A stretch of DNA of 64,000 bases from NCBI GenBank assembly GCA_916048095.2, contig OU696590.1, forward strand, positions 6,293,552-6,357,551. The letters run 5' to 3'. Position 1 is the first letter of the stretch, and every line of letters begins with the position of its first letter. This document shows positions 1-9,086 of this stretch, piece after piece. The notes below the pieces were generated by a model. That model had not been told where the DNA came from, ran no database searches, and worked only from the letters and a program-made list of their open reading frames with translations. The position numbers were made by a program, and so were the translations under genes. The DNA is from Sacculina carcini (lineage: Eukaryota; Arthropoda; Thecostraca; Sacculinidae).

Positions 1-55
1 TACGACAATCATAGAAAAGAAAACATAGCTTCAAATAGCAATTTGTCGCTAGTTA
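1..55. other. Left flank of the tandem array
   Basis: Bases before about 55 do not match the sequence that precedes the same point in units 2-7, where a GCTAGTATACAATAAA-type string follows a CGGGCGGGTATACTC stretch. Homology to the other units begins at about 50-63, so the left array boundary appears to fall here. Nothing else is recognised in these few bases. Confidence 0.5.
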
Positions 56-112
56 AGAACATACAATAAATAGCATTTATTGTATAGAATAAAATTCCCT
101 AAATTATGCCAG

Positions 113-268
113 TCACAAGTGCCCATTAGTTGTTTTCACGAGTTTTTATTATGAAATTTATTTACGAAGCAAAATATATAGACATATGTAGGAATACTAT
201 ATTTATTACAACCGCAACTGCCGATCAGTTGATTATCACGAGTTTTCATTAGAAATATATTTACGAGG
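113..268 (+). repeat. Imperfect tandem duplication upstream of the kinase ORF
   Basis: Two ~57-bp blocks (113-169 and 211-268) share CACGAGTTTT, ATTA..AAAT and ATTTACGA strings at about 98-bp spacing. They lie just before the kinase start and recur in every unit. They could be promoter/5'-UTR sequence, but no TATA box or initiator could be assigned with confidence. Confidence 0.55.
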
Positions 269-292
269 TAACTAGTGAAGTAGTTGTGTTTG

Positions 293-2638
293 ATGCAGCC
301 ATTTCTGAACTGGATTTCGTCTGTGGAACACAGTTCTCACCTACAGTCAGTTTACTTCGTGTTCAAGGTGAATATGCCTGAAGACATGCAAGCAATGAGC
401 AACAACATCGACATTGAGGAGGCGTTTGCCAAACACCTCGCCTGGACCGGTGTTACCGAAAAGGCAGCAAGGCTATGCTACCACTATAACAAGACTTCAA
501 AGTGGGCAATGCTTTCCAACTGGAAGAAAACAATTCGCCAATGTCCAGCGTACTATGTGCGCTATCTCAAAATCTACTCGGCGAAAATGACCAACAAGAA
601 GCCCAGCAAAGTTCTGACTATGTGTGGCAAGCACACGACATTGATGAGAGACTTGGAGATCTCCCTACGAATGTACACGATATGGTGGCTTCAAGACTTC
701 GTAGAGCAGCAGCAAGGAGTCATTGTTCTGTTCGATTATATGAACATTATACTGTCGGCCAGAGAAAGCATCGACCAAGAAGAGCAGACCAACGCTCAAA
801 CTTGCTGCATGCCCATTTTCCAAGCATTAAGATCAAACAGCAAAAAGTCAAAAGGAAGTACCAATGCACACCAGGTGTTACACCAGTGTGTGCTCTGCCT
901 CAAGGCAATAGTCGGCGACAAGAAATCCATCGGTAATATCGTCCTGAATCGGGACAATATACTAGTACTGGTGCGTTGCGTTGACTTCATCAAACAGGAG
1001 TCTTCTGAAACGAGCATTACCGATCGAATGACATCAACGATCACGGACATTCTCAATACGTTGGCCAAATACGACCCAAATGTCGGCGCTGCGCTTGAAG
1101 AGGTTCGCCAGACGGACCTCCGCAATCATCAACTGGACAAATTAAGCGATGTAGTCACTCAATTTGAAGAGCCTGGGTCTCAATCGCCATGCATTGAGAT
1201 GCAAGATGCAACCGATGAGGTCTTCTTTGCAAATGATGAGTTCTCACCGTCATGTGCCGGTGATATGAAAATATCGACGGCACCAGAGGGATCTGTGGAA
1301 TGTGCAAGCACATTATCACCAGAATTATACCCATACACGTGGCCATTATCATCGCCAAAGCCAAGTGTGAAATTCAATTTACAGCCGACACACAACTCGT
1401 CTCAACTCGTCGTCGACGGCACCAACACTGAGACGGTCAGTGTGGACCTGGTGTCTGCGGCGACCGCGGCGGCGAGCCGCTCAATTGAGGCGGCAACGTG
1501 TCCCACCAAGTACTCGCTGGTCGATTTTGAGCTGATCCGCGTGATTGGACGCGGCAGCTTCGGCAAGGTCATGATGGCGGAGCTGCGACAAACTCGACGC
1601 GTGTACGCCATTAAAGCGATGAAGAAGGAAATGTTCACCAACGGCGTGAAAATCGATTCATTACACACAGAGAAGCGCGTGTTTGAGACGGTGTCCAACC
1701 ACCCGTTCCTGGTGGGACTGCACTCGTGCTTCCAGAGTCCCACTAGGCTGTTTTTCGTGATTGAGCTCGTGCGTGGCGGCGACCTCTTGCTTCACATGGA
1801 TCGCTACGGCAAACTGCCCGAGCCGGACGTCATGTTCTACTCGGCCGAGATTTGCGTGGCACTCAAATTTCTGCACGATAAAGGCATCATCCATCGTGAC
1901 CTAAAGCCGGACAATGTGCTGATCGACCACGAGGGTCACATCAAGCTCACTGACTACGGCCTGTGCAAGCAGGGAATGCGACCGGGCGACAGGACGTCCA
2001 GCTTCTGTGGCACACCCAGCTACATGGCGCCGGAGATTGTGTATGGCGAGAGTTACGACTTCAGTGTGGACTGGTGGTCGCTGGGCGTGCTCATCTTAGA
2101 GATGATGACAGGTCGCAATCCGTTCAATATTGACGACAATTCTGATACGTCCTATAGTGACGACGATTCTGATACGTCCTATAGTGATGATAATTCTGAT
2201 ACGTCCTATAGTGACGATAATGTTCATACGTCCAATGAGGACACCAACATACCGCCAGTTATATGGCGTATGATGTGTGCTCTCAAGAAGACCATCCACA
2301 TCAAGCTGACGCCGTTCTTATCGGTGGAGGCGCGCAATATCATCAAGGGATTTCTCAAGAAGAACCCGGTGGAGCGACTGGGCTGCCATCCAGATACCGG
2401 TATTCAAGACATATTTGGTGACAAGTTCTTTATGGGCCTCGACTGGCACTTACTGGAGCAAAAACAGCTGACACCGCCGTACAAGCCGCACGTCGAGACC
2501 GAACGCGACCTGGCCAACTTTCCGCCCGAGTTCACCGATGAGCCGGTGCAACTGACACTCGACAACAATACGTGTACACAACGTATCAACCAGAGCAATT
2601 TTGACGGATTCGACTATGTCAACCCGTTACTGATATAG
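293..2638 (+). CDS. Chimeric formin GBD/FH3 - atypical PKC-like kinase, copy 1
   Basis: An intronless 781-aa frame from the first ATG; a second in-frame ATG at 374 has A at -3 and may be the real start. Residues ~41-206 resemble FMNL/FRL formin GBD-FH3: KW at 70-71, PAYYVRYLK at 85-93, LMRDLEISLR at 117-126, and a CVLCLKAI stretch near 200. Residues ~290-405 are a Ser/Thr-rich linker. The kinase follows: glycine loop GRGSFG 419-424, Lys441, HRD 534-536, DYG 554-556, T-loop TSSFCGTP 568-575 and APE. An acidic SDTSYSDDN repeat sits near 613-648. The C-tail has EPVQLT and FDGFDYVNPLL, hallmarks of atypical PKC. PB1 and C1 domains of normal aPKC and FH1/FH2 of formins are absent. The likely activity is Ser/Thr phosphorylation in the cytosol or at membranes, possibly gated by a Rho-family GTPase (inferred). 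Copy-specific: GTPSYMAPE and LHDKG. Only in-frame TTG/TTG codons lie just upstream, so ATG 293 is the earliest start. Confidence 0.93.
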   Translation: MQPFLNWISSVEHSSHLQSVYFVFKVNMPEDMQAMSNNIDIEEAFAKHLAWTGVTEKAARLCYHYNKTSKWAMLSNWKKTIRQCPAYYVRYLKIYSAKMTNKKPSKVLTMCGKHTTLMRDLEISLRMYTIWWLQDFVEQQQGVIVLFDYMNIILSARESIDQEEQTNAQTCCMPIFQALRSNSKKSKGSTNAHQVLHQCVLCLKAIVGDKKSIGNIVLNRDNILVLVRCVDFIKQESSETSITDRMTSTITDILNTLAKYDPNVGAALEEVRQTDLRNHQLDKLSDVVTQFEEPGSQSPCIEMQDATDEVFFANDEFSPSCAGDMKISTAPEGSVECASTLSPELYPYTWPLSSPKPSVKFNLQPTHNSSQLVVDGTNTETVSVDLVSAATAAASRSIEAATCPTKYSLVDFELIRVIGRGSFGKVMMAELRQTRRVYAIKAMKKEMFTNGVKIDSLHTEKRVFETVSNHPFLVGLHSCFQSPTRLFFVIELVRGGDLLLHMDRYGKLPEPDVMFYSAEICVALKFLHDKGIIHRDLKPDNVLIDHEGHIKLTDYGLCKQGMRPGDRTSSFCGTPSYMAPEIVYGESYDFSVDWWSLGVLILEMMTGRNPFNIDDNSDTSYSDDDSDTSYSDDNSDTSYSDDNVHTSNEDTNIPPVIWRMMCALKKTIHIKLTPFLSVEARNIIKGFLKKNPVERLGCHPDTGIQDIFGDKFFMGLDWHLLEQKQLTPPYKPHVETERDLANFPPEFTDEPVQLTLDNNTCTQRINQSNFDGFDYVNPLLI
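2133..2235 (+). repeat. 27-bp coding tandem repeat (acidic SDTSYSDDN)
   Basis: Three 27-bp units built on TTCTGATACGTCCTATAGTG, plus a degenerate fourth, encode repeated Ser-Asp-Thr-Ser-Tyr-Ser-Asp-Asp blocks. They lie after the NPFNI motif, where ordinary aPKCs have a short loop. The same repeat number occurs in all seven copies, so it has not expanded or contracted since amplification. Confidence 0.9.
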
Positions 2639-5069
2639 CTCGAGGTGTCACGGTGTCATGGTGAATTTGTGAAGACACTGAAAGCAGGCGACAATGAGTA
2701 GCTTGGCAGCTATGATACCCCCGCCTCTGAGCGGATAATACTTTCCTCCGGGAAAGGGGGACCTGTAGCCACAGTAGATGTTTCAGCCACATGGACAAGT
2801 CTAATTTTTTAACGCAGCGGTCAAAAATGAATAGAAAAGTCTGGACAGCCGAAATAAACATGCTACCATCGTGAGTGATGTGTTTTGAGATGCTCAAATT
2901 GTTCTTAGTTCTTGTTTTAAATGTTAAACCGGTGCTGTTGTTGTTTTTATCCAAATTGCCCGCCAAAGGAGATCTATTTCTGCAGCGTGGCATTAATTTG
3001 GGGGGAAAAACAATAATTTGCATTATCCAACTGAAATGTTGTTCAGGCTCCCCATAACACACAAGCACACACACATCACTAGAGCTGGAAATTTTATGTG
3101 ATAAATTTTGGCGTTTTATCCTATTATTATGTGACGAAAAATGTCCAAATATGTTGTAAAAATCCGACAAATTTCATTTTCAATAATTCAATTTTTGTGT
3201 AACATGTTAACTTCGTAGATTATTTGTAATACAAGCATGCATCCATCTAATTTTTACAGAGTGTATTCAAAAATAGTTACGGCGGTGTGAAGTCAAAATG
3301 ACAAAGCCAAAAAGACAAAAATATCACTGAAAATCGTGAATTATTTGGTCAATATTCTTCCATCTACTCCTCATAAACCAGCAATGACACAGCCATACGA
3401 ATAATACCACTGTGTAGAGAATTGTGTGTTCTATAAGATACGCTATTATGCATACCCAAAAATTATTATCAAATTGTGTAAAAATGCCAAAATTCAAATA
3501 TACATCCAAAATTTTACTTTAACAACGTGCGACAAAAATTAATTAATTTTTATACCTATTTCTCACTAACTATTTGTTACACATCAAGATAAATTATACC
3601 ATCGTGCTAAAAATTTTGTTTTCTACAATACGGTATAATTAATTTTCGAAAGTGTTCCTAAAGGAAGTTACGGCGGTGTGAGGTCAAAATGACATGTTGC
3701 CAATTTGACAGCTATTATGCGCACTTGAATATGCACTGATTTAATTTCACTGAAGCCCAATCACAATTAAGAATGCATCATAATAGCTCCAAACATATAT
3801 TGTGTTGTTATTTTGCATAGAGTTTAATTAATGCTACACTATAATGAATAGAAAGGCTTTATTGTCTGCTGGCTGGATTCCTTTTGTTGTATTAATTGAA
3901 TATGAATTTTACGACGGGCGGGCTTAAATGTATCTATAAAGAGTGGGATTAAATGATAGCCAGGTATATGATATTTTGCTAGCAGTAAATATTCTAGCGG
4001 TAAAAGTAGAATAGCTCTTAAGCAAATGATGTCGGATAATGATGTGAACACTTAAATATATTTTGCAATCTGATGATAAATGTACTACCAATAATACGTA
4101 GCAGAACATAGATTGCAAAAGGGTTGTAATATCGGTGTAATCTAAAAAATAACAACTGTATTAAAATGATGCATTAGCGGAAGAATTAACCGGGAATTAT
4201 AGACATGATATGATATTTTATTTTGTTTTATTTTCTATTTGATTATTAAATTATTCCTGACGACGGGCGGGCTTAAATATGAGGCGGGTTGATTGAATAA
4301 TATTTCGTCAATTATTAGTATACGAATATGCAAATTCAGAACAAGAATGTTCTATTGGTTTAGATTTTACAATTTAGAGTTTTCTATTAGACTGGCTTTT
4401 TGCTTTTAAATATATATTAATTTTGTATTATTAATTGTTCCGCACGACGGGCGGGTTTAAACATTCTACTTACCGTGTAGAGTGAACTCACATACAAAAC
4501 TCACGGGCTTGACTTCAAGATCCAGATTCACTAATGAAAATGTGAATTAAATGATGTATAATTAAATCACATTTTTCAATAAATGTGAATTTAGCTGTGT
4601 TACCGTTTGGTTTCTATACTATATTGGCGGGTTGAGAGAATAGTATTGGTGGGCCGCGTGTTTGAGACCCCTGGCGTAGAAAATCTCAAGCTTCTGATTA
4701 CAAATTATGATCGAATCAGTATATTTTGTGATCACAAACTAATAAGTTATATCATCATAGATCAGGCCGGGTTGGGTAAAGATGGGATGGTTGGGATGGG
4801 TTTGGCAGGTTTGGTTCAGGTTATATTGGGTTTAAAGTTAGCAGAAAATATGATAATTTTTAGCAGTACATATTATAGCGGGAAAAGTAGAATAGTATTT
4901 GAGCAGATAGTGTTGGGAAATGATGTTGAGCTAAAAATATATTTTGGAAACATTCTGATGACAAGATTTCATAATTTTTAATTGTGTTTGTTTCGTGTTT
5001 GATTTCTGAATTATTCCGCGCGACGGGCGGATTTAAATATGAGGCGGGTTGAAGGAAAAAAATTTGTCA
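2639..5069. other. Non-coding spacer of unit 1
   Basis: AT-rich and without a recognised gene. A possible polyadenylation signal AATAAA lies at 2853-2858, about 215 bp after the kinase stop. A direct repeat (AGTTACGGCGGTGTGARGTC) occurs near 3277 and 3666. GC-rich boxes of the form GACGGGCGGG occur at about 3913, 4262, 4446 and 5022. Blocks 3975-4075 and 4855-4960 are diverged copies of one another. Near 4650-4672 a GGGCCGCGTGTTTGAGACC string resembles a hAT element end. Confidence 0.6.
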
Positions 5070-5074
5070 AAATA

Positions 5075-5243
5075 TGTGATGAAATTGGAAACCACTTGGA
5101 TGTATTGGTTACTGCGTCTTGTGTCAATCGTGTTCATCTTCATTCCCTTGTTCTGTATCTTTTCGTCACTGTCATTCGTCGCTGTGCAATAAATCGCTTG
5201 TAAGAAGCGTGTGTACAATGTCAGCAAGGGCGGTGAAACAACA
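5075..5243 (+). repeat. 5' LTR, copy 1 (169 bp, internally deleted)
   Basis: Starts TGTGATGAAATTGG and ends ACAACA (TG...CA). AATAAA at 5188-5193 is the probable polyadenylation signal. Compared with the 3' LTR it lacks ~195 bp including the GT microsatellite. The deletion is shared by all six copies. The last ~26 bp include the gag ATG. Confidence 0.8.
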
Positions 5244-6009
5244 AGCTATTTCGGCTCCGACTTCAGCTCCAAATGTGTTGCACTCCGAAATGATGAAGAG
5301 TTTCAACGACACAGGTGATGTGATCGCATGGCTCAAAAAAGCTGAATTGGTCGCTAAGCTTACTGGAGTCACTGATTTGCAGAGTTTTGTGCCTTTATTT
5401 CTAGAGGGAGCAGCATTGGCCTTTTATCTTGAGTTGAGTGTTGAGGCTCAATCAGATTATGAGTTGATTAAGTCGAAACTTCGAGAGGCATTTTCAAGCA
5501 CTCCGGTGGATTCTTTCGTGTTATTGAAGAGTGTGATGTGGCGTGGTGAGCAAGTTGATGTATATGCGAATGAAATACGTCGGTTAGCGGGTCTGTGTGG
5601 GTTTGAAGGTGATGCATTGGAGCTCGCCGTAAAGTTGGCGTTTATCAGTGGGTTTCCAGGCAGGATCTCGGCAGGGTTGCAGGAATGTGATGTGCAACAC
5701 ACGACAATGGAGGCTCTTCTCACAAAGGCTCGGATACTGGCGCGGTCGGTGATCAGTGCTGTGGCCACTGAGCCCAGCGTCGCAGCTGACACCAGTGTTT
5801 CTGCGACAGCTCAGCGCCCTGTTGAGCGGCGTAATGGATTTGTTGGACGGTGCTTTAATTGTGGAGGTCCACATATGGCTCGTCAGTGCAAGAAAAATGT
5901 GCCCCGGTGCTTCAAATGTGGCACAGTTGGTCACAGGGCAGTGCACTGCCAGTTGGGAAACGATGGTGGGGAAGTTGCTGCGCCAGCGGCTTCCCCCGCG
6001 ATGTTGTGA
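5218..6009 (+). CDS. gag polyprotein, copy 1 (intact)
   Basis: 263 codons from the ATG in the LTR/gag junction. The N-terminal ~170 residues look like a retrotransposon capsid domain (WLKKAEL and EGAALAFYL segments). The C-terminal end has two zinc knuckles. The first is CFNC-GGPH-MARQC, with only three residues between the second Cys and His (canonical is four). The second, CFKC-GTVGH-RAVHC, is canonical. This is the only copy without the GAA-to-TAA stop at codon ~119 and the only one keeping the last Cys of the second knuckle. Gag would package the element RNA into particles. Its TGA overlaps the pol ATG (TGATG). Confidence 0.85.
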   Translation: MSARAVKQQAISAPTSAPNVLHSEMMKSFNDTGDVIAWLKKAELVAKLTGVTDLQSFVPLFLEGAALAFYLELSVEAQSDYELIKSKLREAFSSTPVDSFVLLKSVMWRGEQVDVYANEIRRLAGLCGFEGDALELAVKLAFISGFPGRISAGLQECDVQHTTMEALLTKARILARSVISAVATEPSVAADTSVSATAQRPVERRNGFVGRCFNCGGPHMARQCKKNVPRCFKCGTVGHRAVHCQLGNDGGEVAAPAASPAML

Positions 6010-8710
6010 TGGCGCGAGCAAATGATCTTCCATACGTGACGGTTTCGATTTGCGGACGGCAAGTAAAGGCTTTGTTGGACACAGGATGTTCTACATCTAT
6101 TATTTCAAGTAAATTGAGTGTTCCAAGCCACAGTGAAGTGACACGTGTTATGACGGTGGACGGCCGTGAAGTTGTGTGCTCAAATTCGTGTGTGATTGAT
6201 ATAGTCATCAATACAATACGATTTAAAACTCGAGTCCTTGTCTTCCCTAGCATTGTTAGTGACTATGAGGTCATTCTGGGAATGGATGATATTGGACAAT
6301 TTGAAGAGGTTACCGTTTCAAAAGATGGTGTGAGGTTTGGCTCGTTGAGAAGTGAACATGTCAGCAATTATCGTGATGACATGGCTAGCTCTGCTACAGC
6401 ATGCAAAACTGTCAGAAAAAATTGTTGACGAGGATTTCGTTGCGAACTTCAATGGCTCATATTGGGAAGTGCAGTGGCTATTGAAAAATAAATCGCCGTT
6501 ATTAAAGAAATCCATTGGTTGTTACAAACAGACAATGAGAGGAGTGACAAAGAATGCGTTTGACTGTGAAGTGAAGAGATGGATAGAAAAAGGTATACTG
6601 GTTCCTTGGCACGAGTATGTGGAGAAAAGCGTTCTGCCTCTGTTGGCAGTCGTTCAAGAAACGAAGGGGAAAATTCACCCTGTAATTGACTTCAGGGAAT
6701 TGAACGCTTACGTCAAGAGCCACACTGGGGATGAGTGGATTGATGTTTGTGCAGACAAGTTACGAGTGTCTAACCAGGCTTGGTTTTGGTCTTTGTTCGG
6801 GACCCAGAATTATGACAAGAATTCTACGTAGTGTCTTGGATAAATCAGAGAGAATAGCAAACGCCACTGATTCATACGTAGACGACATCATTGTCGACAC
6901 GTCGAAAGTCGAGGCCAGTGAAGTGGTCCGACATCTGAAGTTGTACGGACTTGCGGCAAAGGAGCCAGCGTCCATTGATGGTGGCTGTGTACTCGGTCTG
7001 AAAGTGCATATGACTCAGAATGGTGTCTTGGATTTTCGCAGAGGAAACGAGATCCCGGAATTGAAAAAGGACTTGACCAAACGAGAATTGTTCTCCATAT
7101 GTGGCAAGCTGGTGGGACATTACCCCATAGCAGGATGGCTTAGACCAGCGTGCAGTTTTATAAAACGACAAGCCTCATCTTGCGACTGGGATGATCCAGT
7201 GCCTCGTGCTGTTTTGGATATGACTGAGGAAATATTGAACCGGACCAGAGGCGAAGATCCGGTGAAGGGTAAATGGGTGGTGTCGCATACCAAAGCCGGT
7301 GTGATATGGTGCGACGCCAGCAATTTAGCCATCGGAGCGGCTGTAGAAGTGGATGGTGTTTTAGTGGAAGATGCGTCGTGGCAACGAAAGAAAAGTGACT
7401 TTGCACATATCAATGTTGCGGAACTGGAGGCAGTGTCCCGAGGACTGAACCTGGCGTTGAAGTGGGGATTGAATATAATTGATATACGCACTGACTCTCC
7501 AACAGTGGCTGGCTGGCTCCAGTCAACATTGACATGTGAGAGAAGGGTGAGAACAAAAGGAGCTGCTGAAGTGTTGATAAAACGCCGGCTGGGTATCATC
7601 AAAGATTTAGTAAATGAATTGAGTTTGGACGTGAACATTTCTCTCGTAGCGACCGCTGCTAACAAAGCTGATTTGTTGACGCGAGTTAAAAAAGACTGGA
7701 TACGAGAGCATGCTACTGAACTGGACGGCGGACTGTGTGGTGTAACAATGGAGCAGGTTAAGGATTTACATTGTTTGCATCATATGGGAGTCGAGCGATC
7801 ACTGTTCCTCTCAAAGAAGGTCGACCCTGGAGTATCACGGGAGCAAGTAGAAAACGTAGTAAGACATTGCGTGCAGTGTCAGTCCATCGATCCGGCTCCT
7901 GTAGGACATGAACCGGGTGTGCTCCACGTGTCGACTAACTGGAGCCGACTAGTTCTCGACGTGACTCATTTCAGACACCGCGGGTATTTGACCATGATAG
8001 ATTGCGGCCCGGGCCGATTTGCTTTGTGGCGATAACTAAGAATGGAAACGGCAGAAGAAGTATCAGCGATTTTGGAAAGTGTGTTTCTAGAGCGTGTACC
8101 AGTAGACCAAGTCCTGATGGATAACGGCACAATATTCAGGTCGGCCTTGTTCCGAGAAATGCTGAAGCGATGGAATATTGGCAGCTTTTATAGAGCGGCA
8201 TACCGCCCGAGTGGAAATGGGATTATCGAAAGACATCATCGGACAATAAAAAGAATGCCAGAAAGGACAAACGTGTCTCCGTTGACAGCTGTGTTCTGGT
8301 AAAACGCAGCTGCAAAGAACGGACAGCAAGAAGAGAGCGCACCGCAACAACATGTCTACACATATACATGGCGTCATGCCAGAGCTATGCCCAGCATAGA
8401 TGACACACAAGGCGGAATAAAAGTTAAAATTGGCGACGAAGTCTGGGTCAAGCCTGTTCCTGCCAGATGCACATCCCATTGGTCGCAAGGAACAGTGACT
8501 GGGATTCAGTCTCAAAACAACATTTCAGTAGATGGCGTACCGAGACACTTGACTGACTTGAGGCCTGTAGTAGTTGAAAATGCTGGAGGCTCAGCAACGG
8601 AAAATGCACACATGAAACGAGTGGTTCTGATGACATACCTCGCAGATCTACTAGTGAGACGACAGCCGAATAGGTTTCAAGATTACGTTCTGGAAAGTGA
8701 TGATCATTGA
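6009..8710 (+). pseudogene. pol pseudogene, copy 1 (PR-RT-RNase H-IN)
   Basis: Retropepsin motif LLDTGCSTSII near 6075-6105, RT VIDFRELNAYV, catalytic SYVDDIIV near 6873-6896, RNase H (IWCDAS, AELEA, RTDS), and integrase HHCC zinc binding plus D,D(35)E are recognisable. Breaks: a 2-bp deletion near 6412, the ~119-bp deletion at ~6765 removing RT motif A, a TAA at 8033-8035, a TAA at 8300-8302, and small compensating indels near 8610-8660. The reading frame is therefore split into at least four pieces and cannot give active enzymes. Confidence 0.88.
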
Positions 8711-8729
8711 TCTTAAGATCAAGAGGGAG

Positions 8730-9081
8730 TGTGATGAAATTGGAAACCACTTGTCTGTAAGCGCATGGTTTTGGTATGCATGTGTGTGTGTGTGTGTGCG
8801 GCTGGACTGTCTTGTGTTTAGGTGTGTTTGTGTTGACCTTGGCGAAGGTCAAAGGCCGGTTGTGTAAGCTTAGGTGGGTTGGTGTATGGATCGGATAGTG
8901 TGCGGTTGTACAGGTGTAGGTGTGTGTTGAGTAGGGTTGTGTATAGTCGGATGTATTGGCTACTGCGTCTTGTGTTAATCGTGTTCATCTTCATTCCCTT
9001 GTTCTGTATCTTTTCGTCACTGTGCAATAAATCGCTTGTAAGAAGCGTGTGTACAATGTCAACAAGGGCGGTGAAACAACA
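8730..9081 (+). repeat. 3' LTR, copy 1 (352 bp)
   Basis: TGTGATG...ACAACA, full structure with a short GT tract near 8778-8798. It contains the first nine gag codons, which shows that the terminal repeat extends past the gag start. A 13-bp block after CGTCACTG present in the 5' LTR is absent here. Confidence 0.8.
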
Positions 9082-9086
9082 AGATA

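Larger units (their letters stand above)
5070..9086 (+). mobile_element. Ty3/gypsy-order LTR retrotransposon, copy 1 (integrase-type)
   Basis: Element 5075-9081 between AAATA (5070-5074) and AGATA (9082-9086); the right duplication has one mismatch here but is AAATA in the other five copies. Gene order is gag, retropepsin, RT, RNase H, integrase, which fits Ty3/gypsy and excludes Ty1/copia. A purine run AAGAGGGAG directly precedes the 3' LTR (polypurine tract). Gag is intact but pol is broken several times, so it is not autonomous. Confidence 0.88.

Noticed and set aside
275..283. ACTAGTGAAG before the kinase start as a copy of the 13-bp minisatellite unit
   Set aside because: Only eight bases match and there is no repetition; chance similarity.
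284..292. TTG start three codons before the first ATG of the kinase
   Set aside because: Not a plausible start in an animal gene; ATG 293 or 374 preferred.
502..936. A 144-codon second-frame ORF inside the formin-like region, open in all seven copies
   Set aside because: The copies are nearly identical in DNA, so conservation of a shadow frame carries no weight; no recognisable domain.
796..2598. Minus-strand ORFs of 60-113 codons across each kinase gene
   Set aside because: Antisense shadows of a high-GC coding region; repeated in each unit only because the unit is duplicated.
4645..4680. GTTTGAGACCCC resembling a tRNA B box
   Set aside because: No A box or cloverleaf around it; it fits a hAT transposon end better, though no second end was found.
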